This document shows positions 22,154 through 32,593 of a stretch of DNA of 64,000 bases, in pieces. This stretch comes from Chondrus crispus (taxonomy: Eukaryota; Rhodophyta; Florideophyceae; Gigartinales; Gigartinaceae), in NCBI RefSeq assembly GCF_000350225.1, contig NW_005179064.1:1-64000 (forward strand), in the 5' to 3' direction. Both the position numbers and the translations under genes were made by a program. Every line of letters starts with the position of its first letter. The stretch's first letter is position 1. The notes under the pieces were generated by a model, which saw nothing but the letters and a program-made list of their open reading frames with translations, was not told the origin of the DNA and ran no database searches.

Positions 22154-25100
22154 GTGCCAAGCCTCAATAAACAAGGCACGCCGTCGACCGCTTCGGCACG
22201 CGCGCAATCGCGGAGCCGAACGGACGAAGCGGCAATTTGCTTCTTCAAGAAGCAAAATTATAAGGTCACCGCAACGATCGGACAACGACGCGCGATGATG
22301 CGCACCATCACGCCGGTTCTAGATTCGGGCGCCGCCCCGAATCTCATCTACCTACGCTGTGTGGCAGAACCGTGGCGCACTGCCATCCAGTCCGCGCGGA
22401 GCCAGCCGCTCATCGACGCTTCGAATAGGTCGATGAAGGCCCTCGGCGATCTCAAACTGTACGTCCGGATTGGTGCGTTCGTCGCGCGCGTACCGTTCTC
22501 GGTCGTCACCAACCTTGCAGTGGACTGTATCCTCGGAACCACGTTCCTGGATCTCCACGTGAAGGCGATCATACCACCGCAGAGGAAGGTGCTGTTCTAT
22601 CATGCGCCGTCCGTAGCGCTGACGGGAGTCACGCTCTCGAGGCACGACGGCAAGATGGCCTCGAGGGGACCTTCGCTGCAGCTCCCGCAGGAGGAAAATT
22701 CGGCCGACCGGAAGCGCGCGTAGTTCCCGACGAACGTACCGTCCTGGAAAATTCGCGTGGTCAAGGGGGTCACGATACCCCCGATGACCCACTGGGTCAT
22801 CGGGGGTATCGTCACCATCGCTTGGCAAGCGATTGTCGCGTCGCAACACCGGTTGGGGGCTTTGCTTCCTGGAAAACCACCCCAAAACGGCGCATAAGAA
22901 TTTCTGCCTGATGGCCCAGGGGGTCATGGGCCTCTTCCCGAGCGAGCCGTTTACGGTGCTCATTAGCAACTTCGGAAACCGCGCGGTCCACGTCCCCAAG
23001 CATACCGTTGTCGGTCTCGCGTTTCCATCCCCCACACACATCCTAACACTTGGCGTGTCGGCCCCCGGAGAGGCCGACGCTAAGGAAGGGGGAGGAAACA
23101 AAACTAATTCCTCGACCGCTACGGAGGAACAGGCGCGACGCGAACAACCAGTTACGGACGATGGCAGAAGAAAATCCTCCACCGCTACGGAAAGATACAC
23201 GCGTCGCAAAGAATCCGCTACGGACGAAGGCAGGATAAATTCCTCACCCGCGGGGGAATGTGCGCGACGAGAAGAACCGGAGATGGACGACGCCAACAGT
23301 GAAAACCCCGCTAACGCGGATGAGCGGACCGATACGGACGCGGAGAAGACCCGCTCGTGGGAAGAAGACGTCCACATTGCCGCAGAAGACAGTACCGTCC
23401 GGTCGGAAATTGTTGACATGCTGTCCGAGTTCAAGGACATGTGGTCCGGCCACATGGGTAAGATTGATGCTACGAAGCATCGCATCCAGCTGAAGCCCGG
23501 TGCGAAGCCGATCTACCAAGCACCCTACCGAGCCGGACCCATCGCGCGCGAGAAGGAGAAGAAGGAAATCGACCGCATGCTGCGCGCGGGAGTCATCGAA
23601 CCGACATCGGCCGAGTGGGCGAGCCCCGTGGTCTTCGTCCCTAAGAAAGGATGGGACCATGCGGTTCTGCGTGGACTATCGCAAGCTAAACGCCGTTACG
23701 GTTCGCGACTCCTACCCACTACCGCGCATGGACGAATGCATCGACTCCGTCGGCGATGCCACTGTCTTTACCACGCTAGACTGTAATAGCGGGTATTGGC
23801 AGGTAGTGATCTCCGAGGAGGACCGCGATAAAACTATGTTCGCGTCGCATTGGGGCCTCTAACGCTTTCTACGCATGCCGTTCGGTCTCAAAAACGCACC
23901 CGCGACATTTCAAGGAGCGGTCGACATCATCCTGTCCCGTGTGAAATGGGAGACCGCGCTGGTCTACCTCGATGACGTCATCGTCTACTCGCGAACCGTT
24001 ACGGAACATATGGCACACGTGCGCGAGGTACTACGGCTTCTACATACCGCGGGCGTGTCGCTAAAATTGGCGAAGTGCGCGTTTTTCGACACCTCGGTAA
24101 CCTATCTCGGGCACGTCATCCGTCCGGGACGGTTGGAAGTGGAGCGACGCAACATCCTCGCGATCGAACGCGCACGCGCGCCTACGAACCAAACGTAACT
24201 GCGATCCTTTCTCGGGATGTGCAACGTTTACCGACGGTTTGTTCAAGGATTCGCGAAGATCACCGCGCCGCTGAACAAGAAGACCGGCAAGAATCAGCCC
24301 TACGAGTTCGAGATCTTAACTGATGCGGAATACGCGGCGTTTGAGGAATTGCAGCGGCGCCTCGTGTCGCCGCCAATCCTCGCGCTGCCCCGCTACGGAC
24401 GGAAATATACGCTGGACACCGACGCGTGCGGACACCAAGTGGGTTGCGCCCTTCTACAGGAGCAACCCGATGGAGGTACTCGACCGATCGGATATTGGAG
24501 CCGCGCGTTGACCGATGCGGAGCGCAATTATACGACTACCGAAAAGGAATGCTTGGCCGTAGTGTGGAGCATCCCCACCCTACGGCCCTACGTATACGGA
24601 AGCGCGTTCAACCTCTGCACGGTTCACGAGGCCCTACGCTGGGTCCTCAATCTGGCGCACAGCTCCGGGCGGCTCGCACGCTGGCGCCTACGCTTGGCGG
24701 AGTACGATTACGACGTACAGTATCGCCCGGGCGTCAAGCACCAACTCGCGGATGGCGTCTCGTGCCTACGCATCGGCGGCGGAGACACCGCTTCGGTCGA
24801 TGACAAGGTCCCGTGCTTTGTTGTCCAGTCGCAGGAAGGCAGCGAGCCCCTCCTGGACAAGGTGCACTGGGACCCGACCTAAGACGTCCGGACGGATTTT
24901 ACGCGCTCGCGGTTGCTCCCGAGGAACGCGACGTCATGTTCATCTCGGTCGAGGATTTCCTACGCGAGCAGGCCGACGACGCCTTCTGTCGCGCCGCAGC
25001 CGATACGGTTGGAGAGCCGAACTCGAAGTTTGACGTCGACCGCTACGGTTTCCTCGTAAGGAAGTCCCCGCTGGATGGAACCCTACAGCGCGTAGTACCA

Positions 25101-26468
25101 AATCGGTTGCGCCCCTGGGTACTGTACCTGGCACACCACCCGAGGCTGTCCGGTCACCCGAGCGGGACGCGTATGTACTACACCCTGCGAAGGGAGTACT
25201 ACTGGCCGCACATGGCCAGTGACGCGTTTGCGACCGTACGGGACTGCACGTCCTGCGCTGCTACCAGCGGGACGCTTGTCAAGAACCAGAAGGATCTCAA
25301 GCTGTTCCCCGCGGCGGACCCCATGGAGTTTGTCGCGATGGACCTCCTGGGCCCTGCCCTGCCCAAGACCGCGCACGGACATCAGCAAGTACTGGTTATT
25401 ACGGATTGGTTTTCTAAGCTAACGCGCAGCATACCACTACGGACCACCACCGCTTCGGTCGTCGCAAGTGCGTTCCTAGACAACTGGGTCTACGTCTACG
25501 GAGCGCCGCGCTACGTGTTAACCGACAATGGCCCGCAGTTCGCCGCGAAATTCTTCGACGCCGTATGCACACTCCCGGGGGTGAGGCATTAACTCACGAC
25601 AGCCTACCACCCCCAGACGAATGGGCAAACCGAAAGGTTCAATCGCACGCTGGTGCAACGTCTCCGATACTACGTGGAGGAGCACCAGCGGGATTGGGAT
25701 GACTACGTGCAACCGCTGACCTTGGCGTACAACACGCAAGTCCACCGGTCGACGGAGACCACTCCGTTCGACCTGGTGTTGACGCGACCACCAACCGGTT
25801 TGATCGTTCCCTGTACTGTACCGCAGGACACGGGGACCCATATGAAGGACCCGCGGACTCCGGTGCAGTACAAGAGGGCCATGCTGCGCAAGCTCCGCGA
25901 CGCTCTCGACCGCGCACGGACGAAACTGACCGTATTGCAAAAGCGGTACAAGGATAATTTCGACAGGAAGGTCCGCTTCCGTCCGGTCGTGAGGGCGGGC
26001 GATTTCGTCTACGTGGATCGCCTGCCTCGTCCGCTGACAAGCGTCGAGCGTCGTACGTGTGCGCAAAGTCAGACCGATACGGAGGACCTCTCCGTCAAGC
26101 TGTTGCCCAAGACGGAGGGTCCATTTCGCGTGCGCTCCGCTACGGACACCACGGCCCTGATCGAGCAAGACGGCGTGGAGAACCGCGTGAGCATCGAACG
26201 CGTGACGAAGATGCCACGCGGGCCGGGGGATATCGTCACCCCCGCAGCGTCGACCGAATCGGAAGTTCCCGCAGCCGCCCCGAGTGCAGAGTACGTCGTT
26301 GACCGCATCGCCGGACACCGTACGGCGCGGGGCGGGACCCAGTACAAGGTGCGTTGGTACGGATATACCGCTTCGGACGACACCTATGAGCCCGCCGATG
26401 GGCTCCCACAGCTGTTCATAGACCGATATTGGCGCACGCGCCAACGAGAAGGACCTACTCAAGCGTAA
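22154..26468 (+). other. Gypsy pol region: protease, RT, RNase H, integrase, chromodomain
   Basis: Aspartic protease with a DSGA motif at about 22320. RT with its catalytic YLDD at about 23970. RNase H with the LDTDA motif at about 24415. The HHCC zinc region and DDE core of integrase lie at about 25130-25760, with the second core D in LTDNGPQ at about 25520. The C-terminal chromodomain runs from about 26285 to 26450 (EYVVDRIAGHR, YKVRWYGY, TYEPADGL), which in chromoviruses guides insertion to heterochromatin. The region is part of the broken copy. Confidence 0.9.
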
Positions 26469-27042
26469 CGCGGCGCTTAGCAGCACCGCTTCGCGCCGTT
26501 CGGACGCTCGCGCTCGCACGTGAATCGCAGCGCGACTCAACCGATGGGGAGGCGCTACGTTCGCGCATTTTCGCCCCAAACCGTCCTATTTGCGGTTTTC
26601 CAGTATCGGTACCATCGGCTCCGTCTCGTTCGCGCGCGTATGATGCCGTTCGCGGAACTGGGCTACGATTTTTATTCACTATAGGAGGGGAAGAAACGTA
26701 GCCCAAAGTACGATTTAAGTGCGCAAGTTGGCGAAGAAGAAGAGCACCGACAACCGGTTTCGTTTAATCTGGGCGATGCCCTTACTGTACTACGTAAGGA
26801 GGGGAAGCCCGGCAAGCCGGGGTCTAGAAGTGGCGCGAGCGCTTCGCCGAGGGCGCCGCTTCGACGTCGTCGGGGGCGGGGCGCGAGGCCCCGACCGTCG
26901 ACGAAGACATCGGAGGCTCCGCCAGGCCTTGGCTCACCACTGCAAGGACTTCCTGTACGGAGCGCAATTTCGCGTCATGCTCGGCGCGCTCGCGCGTCGC
27001 CGCGGCGGAGGATTCCTGCAACACCGCGACGGTCTTCTCGAG

Positions 27043-28347
27043 CTACCGAACCCGGAGCATCCAATCGCGTGCCTGCAGTAACGCCGCCTCGACCGATGAG
27101 GGAGCGTCCGCCCCTTCAAAGGAACAAGCGTACTGCAGCGCCGTGAGCGCGGCCTCCTCCTGGAGGCGCTCCAGGGAAGCTCGACCGAGCGGTTGACTTC
27201 CAGAAGGCTTCGCCATCGTTGTTGGTTGCGATACGGTTTCCGCACCGGTCACCGCCCTTATGTGCTGAGTGACCGGGGGTGGGTCCGAAAATCCCGCCAC
27301 GCCGACCGGACGTCTTAAGTCGTGCCGCTCCTGAGCGACCCCCTTTGGAGAGTCGCTCTGGATGGAACCCACACGGATGGACCCTCCAGGAGCGGGTAGC
27401 GCGGGCGTAGCGACGGGCGCCATCGTATCGGCAGCGATCGCGAGCGAAGGCCCGCCACCGTCATCGGCCGGTGCCTCGTATACGACGTCCGCGTCAACGT
27501 ATCCGTATGCCGCGTCGTACCCTCCCGCGCCCGCGTCGGCGCTGCCCCAAGGCGGCATGTCCAACGCGCAGCCACGCTCCCAGCTGAACCATACGAAGTC
27601 CGGCCGGCCGGTCCAGTCCAGACTTGTCGAGAAGGTCAGCAGCTGGTCTGCGTGCGCCGCGTCGTACGCAGATCCTTCGAGGATTTCCTTGACGCCGACC
27701 GAACGGATGAGGGCAATTAGCCCCACCAAAAGGCGGAAAAGCACGCCGCGCTCACCGATCGGCTCTTCCCGCCTCGCGGACAACCGGGGGTCGGAGCACT
27801 TCGTGAAGAACGGTAACCCCTCGCGAGCGGCTCGAAGGAAGCACAGCAGCGCGAGCACCGCCCATTCGGACAAGACGATCGCGCACACAAGCTTGCGCGT
27901 ACGTTCCGTTTCGGCTGACTGCGCTCGACCGCGCGGCAACCAATGCGCGGCGACGTAGGCCATCGCACTCGGCGTCGGCACGCAAAGGTGCTCCGGCGCC
28001 TCGAGGTCCAGCCAGTCCGGGGGGAGCGTTGGATACGATCCTCGTCGCGCTGCGCTGGGCACCGAGAAAAACTCGCTGTTATGCCACATGTGGAAGAAGT
28101 CATCCGCACAGCGCCAGCGCAGCCGACTCTCGCGCGCGGCATCCTCGCCCCACCGTCCACGGTCCGCGAGGCTGTACCAGTGGTTGAATGGCCGCGGGAA
28201 GGCCACCAAGCGGATATCCGGCACGACGCCATCGTAGCGACTGTACCGACCGAATAGGTTGAGGAGCGTGACGTGGTACCGCTTCTCGCCACCGCACCGG
28301 ATGTCGAGCAAGTCGCTGCCAGTCGCGGCGGGTGTACGGCACGCCAC
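27043..28347 (-). CDS. Long antisense ORF in the Gypsy element, second frame
   Basis: 434 codons, antisense to the element, between the chromodomain and the 3' LTR. The product is balanced and protein-like: rich in W, F, Y and L in its first 250 residues (for example WHNSEFF, HWLPRG and WFSWERG), with two hydrophobic stretches around residues 145-165 and 203-215. The tail is Pro/Ala-rich, followed by a helical C-terminus. No known domain was recognised. The hydrophobic stretches could be membrane segments or core helices. It directly follows the antisense frame at 28366-29292 and may belong to the same gene. High GC makes long frames easier to get by chance, but the composition argues for real coding at some time. 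Confidence 0.5.
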   Translation of the reverse strand: MACRTPAATGSDLLDIRCGGEKRYHVTLLNLFGRYSRYDGVVPDIRLVAFPRPFNHWYSLADRGRWGEDAARESRLRWRCADDFFHMWHNSEFFSVPSAARRGSYPTLPPDWLDLEAPEHLCVPTPSAMAYVAAHWLPRGRAQSAETERTRKLVCAIVLSEWAVLALLCFLRAAREGLPFFTKCSDPRLSARREEPIGERGVLFRLLVGLIALIRSVGVKEILEGSAYDAAHADQLLTFSTSLDWTGRPDFVWFSWERGCALDMPPWGSADAGAGGYDAAYGYVDADVVYEAPADDGGGPSLAIAADTMAPVATPALPAPGGSIRVGSIQSDSPKGVAQERHDLRRPVGVAGFSDPPPVTQHIRAVTGAETVSQPTTMAKPSGSQPLGRASLERLQEEAALTALQYACSFEGADAPSSVEAALLQARDWMLRVR

Positions 28348-28365
28348 GTGGCGCCATCGGGCCTG

Positions 28366-29292
28366 CTAAGCGCCTGCCCGATTCTGCTGCGCCTCGCTAC
28401 CTCGCCCGGACGGAGTCCCGATGGCATGGTTCGCAGGGACCGTTTTGAACCGCGCCGAGTCCAGGAGGCGACGCCGCACGTATTCGTCGACCGTCATCGG
28501 AGGCTTGCGACTCGAAGCGAGTCGCCGAGCTCGCCGCCGCCGGTGGTCCATCGAGGACCCGGGCAGCAACGACCGGACGGACTTGACGCCACTTCTCAGC
28601 CAATTCAGCGCGCTGGGGGTCGTGAAGGCCCGCCCGAGCGATAGCGTCGCCCCCCGCTCGGCTCGCAGCGAGGGCGAGACAGCCAGCGGTGCCAGCGTCT
28701 CGCGCACGGTCCCGGAATCGGCTCTTGGCGACGCCGTGCCCGCGGCAGGCAACGGCGACATGGGAGGCGGGGTCAGTACCGCGGGGTACGCCGGACCCGC
28801 CTCAACCGTTCTTGGAGCCGCGCCCTCGGAGGGCATCGGCAAGGGCCATGTCGGTCGTTCTTCTATAGGTCCCGCAGCGACCGGATCGGACGCATCAGCC
28901 CGCAAGCGCGTCGCGGGCTCGGCCAAATTGGTGGTCGACTCTGTCTCGCCGCGGCGAGCGCGCTGCGTTTGAGGCCCGGGTAACGCCGGAGCCTTTCCGG
29001 GGCTCGACGGCGCACCGATCAGAGGCGCGTCTACGGTGGTGTCGCGATGGTCCATGGTTGGTCGGCGGAAGAGATGGGATAAGGGAATGTTTTCGTCGGG
29101 GGAAGAATTGAAGGAGTGTTGGTGAGGTGTGGGGGAGTGTTGTGTGGAAGTTGGTGGTTCTGAGGGATTCGCGTGGGAGGAAGCAGAAGACGCACTCTCC
29201 GAATCGGACGACATATCTGACTTATATACCGTCAGGTCGGTGAAGAGCCACGAGGCGTGGTCGTCCGCGCGGAGAGGCTTCCGGCCGGTCAT
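28366..29292 (-). CDS. Long antisense ORF in the Gypsy element, first frame
   Basis: 308 codons on the minus strand, starting about 90 bp inside the 3' LTR and reading inward. A start at the internal ATG at about 29215 (MSSDSESASS) is also plausible. The product is Ser/Pro/Thr-rich and probably disordered for about 200 residues, then basic with an Arg cluster near the end. No known domain. Together with 27043-28347 it forms an antisense block of about 2.2 kb. LTR retrotransposons of plants and some retroviruses are known to carry antisense genes in this position, but sequence kinship was not seen. Confidence 0.42.
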   Translation of the reverse strand: MTGRKPLRADDHASWLFTDLTVYKSDMSSDSESASSASSHANPSEPPTSTQHSPTPHQHSFNSSPDENIPLSHLFRRPTMDHRDTTVDAPLIGAPSSPGKAPALPGPQTQRARRGETESTTNLAEPATRLRADASDPVAAGPIEERPTWPLPMPSEGAAPRTVEAGPAYPAVLTPPPMSPLPAAGTASPRADSGTVRETLAPLAVSPSLRAERGATLSLGRAFTTPSALNWLRSGVKSVRSLLPGSSMDHRRRRARRLASSRKPPMTVDEYVRRRLLDSARFKTVPANHAIGTPSGRGSEAQQNRAGA

Positions 29293-29379
29293 CGCGGGCG
29301 CGGGTTAGGGAAAAGATGGAAGAGACCGCTGGGAAGGAAGGTCGCCACGAGGACGTGGCGACGGATAAGGAAGGGGGTC

Positions 29380-29876
29380 TGTGATACAACGACCGGCCCG
29401 CGCGTTGGTCTACAGTGCAGACGGCCGTGACGGTGTACGCGTGTACTGTCAGGCACACGTGTAGTGTGAGGCCCCATCCGATAGCTGTAAGTACGGCGCT
29501 AGAAATTTAATCGCGTACAGTACCTGGTACACAGTAAGCGGCAGGTACTGTATTGGACAGGTGTCCTGGGCGTCCCTCTGAGGCGTTAAGACCCGAGGCC
29601 CGTCCTCCGCAGTAACCAGGGGCAAGCTCTCCCCCGTCCCTTTCGCGCCTATATACGTCCGTTTCGGTTGTCTATCGCGCGCGCTGGCTTCTAACCCGAT
29701 ACCGGTCGCTCCCGTTCACGCACCACGGGGCGACTGCGCGTAACCGGCCAGTGAGCCACTCCCTTTTCGCGAGCTCGTCCGATCGGTTCAATTAGCGCGT
29801 CGCGTCCGCGCCGCGTGCTCCCTCGCTATATCCTCCGCCTCTCACCCAACCCAGAGCGGAGAGAAGTTATCCTACA
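29380..29876 (+). repeat. 3' LTR of the Gypsy element
   Basis: Starts TGTGATACAACG and ends TTATCCTACA, 497 bp, preceded by a purine tract at about 29366-29378 (AAGGAAGGGGGTC), the presumed plus-strand primer. Confidence 0.93.
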
Positions 29877-30186
29877 GGAAGCGGCTCAGGCCAGACGAAA
29901 AAATGTTTCGTGTGCAACCGCCCCGGCTGTCGGTCTACCAACCATCCCACGAAGGAGCGCCTGCAAGAATTCCGGGGCAACAAAGTCCTACGGCAATTCG
30001 TCGCGTCCCTCGCCGACGACGAATCGGATGCCGATGAACAAGACCTGGCAGACGCCCTAGAGAACGTGACCGCCCACATAATCGAAATCAACGGCGACAC
30101 CAACGACACTTCACGCGACGAAAACGTGTCATTTTCGCACATTGCGAATACCGAAGATACGGACTACCCCACATCATTCGCTGCAC
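29877..30186 (+). other. Copia B gag region, end, with knuckle-like motif
   Basis: Resumes Copia B after the Gypsy insertion. A knuckle-like CFVCNRPGCRSTNH lies at about 29904-29945, followed by an acidic stretch. It ends at the D insertion; Copia B continues at 44828. Confidence 0.75.
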
Positions 30187-30673
30187 TGTAGTATAACCCC
30201 CCCTGGGGCTTTTAGTTAGATTAGATCAAAAACGAGATCCAATACTGTAGAGCCCGATGCTCTACAGTACTACCGCGCGTGGTCACGTGTACCCCTCGGG
30301 TACAGGGCGCACGCGTGCACACGTGTACCGCGCGGGACGGAAGCGCGCGCACACACGTGTACTGTCAGCCACGATGGCTGACAGTATTACAGTACGGTCC
30401 GATCTGTGCGACAGTAGTCCACTACAGTACTTCGGTACTGTAGTACTTCGGTACTGTAGTGCTATAGATTGTTTTGTATATTAAATATGGAACGGGCCGG
30501 CGGCGGGGGAGGAGGACAAGCACGGACTTGTCACCCACCGACCGTCAAGGTCCGACTTCTCGCTTATTCTAAGGTAACGCTCGCTAATAACCTTAGAGCG
30601 GCACCGAGCGCGGGTTGAAGACGCGCGCGGCACGCCCACGAGCCGGCTCCGGCTCCGCCCGTCACTGGAAGGG
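30187..30673. repeat. Left subterminal region of element D, hairpin-rich
   Basis: Contains hairpins at 30243-30269 (11-bp arms), 30362-30384 (10-bp arms, 3-nt loop) and two adjoining TTCG-loop hairpins at about 30422-30459. The block at about 30485-30560 (GGCCGGCGG..., ACAAGCACGG, CGCTTATTCT) matches the reverse complement of about 39605-39690 at the right end of D2, showing the two elements are related and opposite in orientation. No gene is present. Confidence 0.7.
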
Positions 30674-30843
30674 CACTAAATGCAGGAACAATAATACTCA
30701 GTGTTCGAGGGATTTAATTTTTCCGAATTGATAAATATATACATAACAGCAATGCAACCAGTCATGTTAGCCGAAAATTTTCGTAAAAGTTATTAAACGC
30801 ATAAATAAAAAGTGGCAGGATCGCTCATGTTTGTGAAACGTCT

Positions 30844-31783
30844 TTGGCATGCTATTGTAGACATCACAATATTTCTAAAGTGATGGGCTGGACCACTGGC
30901 GCGGGTCACGAATGGACGAAAACGATACACATGCCCCCGCACCCCCCTTCGCCCTCACTTGCGTTTATTAAGGCTGTCATCTACGAGGTAGTAGGGAAGT
31001 CTTTGCGAAGTGCGCACTGTGCTTTTGTTGCGGCAATAACAGCATTTCGGGACCTATCTGAATTTCTTCAGCGCTGGGCCCTCGTTATCAAGCTAACAAT
31101 TGAAGTCGGGAAACACTCTTTGTTAGATGTTTTGGAAGAGGCGCGGTGTGTCGTTGTAGAATGTCACCGAGCTACGACTAATCCGCTTCACGTATTGAAG
31201 ACAAGAGCGTATGCCTTAACGCTTACCGGACTGAAGCTTTATCAATACAACCAGTACCTCCTAAGGTGTGTTCATCGTTTCACTCGTGGGGGACATTCAA
31301 CAGATTCTGAGAACGTGAACGACGTTATTCGACCGATATACGACGATGCACTGGTGTACGTGTCAAGGTATACTATGGACGATCATGCTGGTTCTCGGAG
31401 GATTTGTCAGCGTGGCTGGACTATGTCGCTCCTGTCTGTTCCACCTGTTCAGTTTCGATACCAAGCCAACACCAACTGTGTTCCCAAAAATAATACCGGC
31501 ATTGAAGAAACACTCTGACGAAGTCGGTATTCGAGAAAGCTGCGAGCTGCAGTACTTTTTTAAGCATGATCTTTACGCACACGATTCCCTGATCACGACC
31601 GAGAACGACGCGAGTTTTTGTGAAACAGTTCTCAGAACTATGGAAGAACTTGTGGAGAATGAACCACCCAATGTTCTACGTCGGTCACATGTTTACGCGA
31701 TTTTGTTGGCACACCCAGGTTGTCTTTTTGATTTCAGTTTACTACCTACCTTCACCGCGACGTTCGATGTCGGATATTTGTGA
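30844..31783 (+). other. Unknown protein-like frames in element D
   Basis: Two overlapping plus-strand frames, 30844-31518 (224 codons) and 31346-31783 (145 codons). Both look protein-like in part: the first is helical (for example VLKTRAYALTLTGLKLYQYN) and the second has a hydrophobic stretch followed by FPKIIPALKKHS. They may be one gene with a frame change near 31.4 kb. No domain recognised, and it could be an accessory gene of D or captured DNA. Confidence 0.35.
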
Positions 31784-32593
31784 AACGAGGGTGGGACGAA
31801 GTTTGAGCGTCTCACTCATACGCACGCACCGCATGGCGAAAGGTGCTCTCGGAATAAGCAGAAGGATGCAAGGTAGATCACGCCTCACTGCATGCACGTT
31901 GAAGATTCGTACAAAGCACACACCAGCAAACGCAGCCCGTCGCATGTGATAGGAAGTTTTCGAAGTATGATTTTTCCAAATGTGATCATTTGCGTGCTGC
32001 AAGGCCCGGGCCACGTGCAGCATGGAATGACGCCATTGTTGGAACAGCAAATTAAAATTCGTAACACACTTTCGTTCTACTCTCCACGGGCGGAAGATCA
32101 CATTTCCGAACGCCCTAGACAATATCGCACCATCGCTCGTAACTTGCACCCAGCGGCACCCGATCTCCATGCACCGCGCGCGAAACGGTTTCTGTCGCAA
32201 CTTCGTTGTGCCACCGTTATACACACCGATCCGGTCAGTTCGCATTTACCGGACGTTATCATGGCTAACTTCTGTCCCGCGCATTATTACTACGTCGCGC
32301 ACTAACGCAGGACCAAATGACGTCGTGCAATCGTGCATAATGTGCGTCGGGGGCATGGTGCAGCATTCGGGGGGCTGGTAGAACAGCCTCGCGGGGGTCA
32401 TTGCGCCGATGAGCGCGAAGGAAGCAGCGGCGGGGTAGGTAGAGTTGGAGAGAGGTATGCAGATTGCAGACATGCTCTGTTGAGCGCCTTCTTCTTACAA
32501 TCTTGCCTCTCTACCTCGGCATCCGGGTAATCGGACAGCCGCCCTTACACACCTATAGTTCGACTCCCTCAGAAGCTGTACCACCGATTTTTT

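Larger units (their letters stand above)
18962..29876 (+). mobile_element. Ty3/Gypsy chromovirus-type element, 10.9 kb
   Basis: LTR-retrotransposon fossil with both LTRs, TGTG...CACA/TACA ends and a 5-bp duplication AGAAG/GGAAG (one mismatch). Order of parts: LTR, primer-binding site, gag, protease, reverse transcriptase, RNase H, integrase, chromodomain, an antisense-coding region, purine tract, LTR. RT before integrase places it in Gypsy; the chromodomain after integrase places it among chromoviruses. The sense coding region is broken, with about eight to ten interruptions. The LTRs differ at about 20 of 495 aligned positions plus one length difference, so the copy is of moderate age. It is inserted in the gag region of Copia B. 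Confidence 0.92.

Noticed and set aside
27362-28972. Sense-strand frames of 198 and 183 codons in the Gypsy 3' region
   Set aside because: They mirror the antisense frames in GC-rich DNA and have skewed Ser/Arg/Ala composition; the antisense reading is more protein-like.
30674-30678. CACTA motif suggesting the left end of a CACTA transposon
   Set aside because: No matching TAGTG end or duplication was found; the TGTAG ends with TGCAC duplications explain the element fully.
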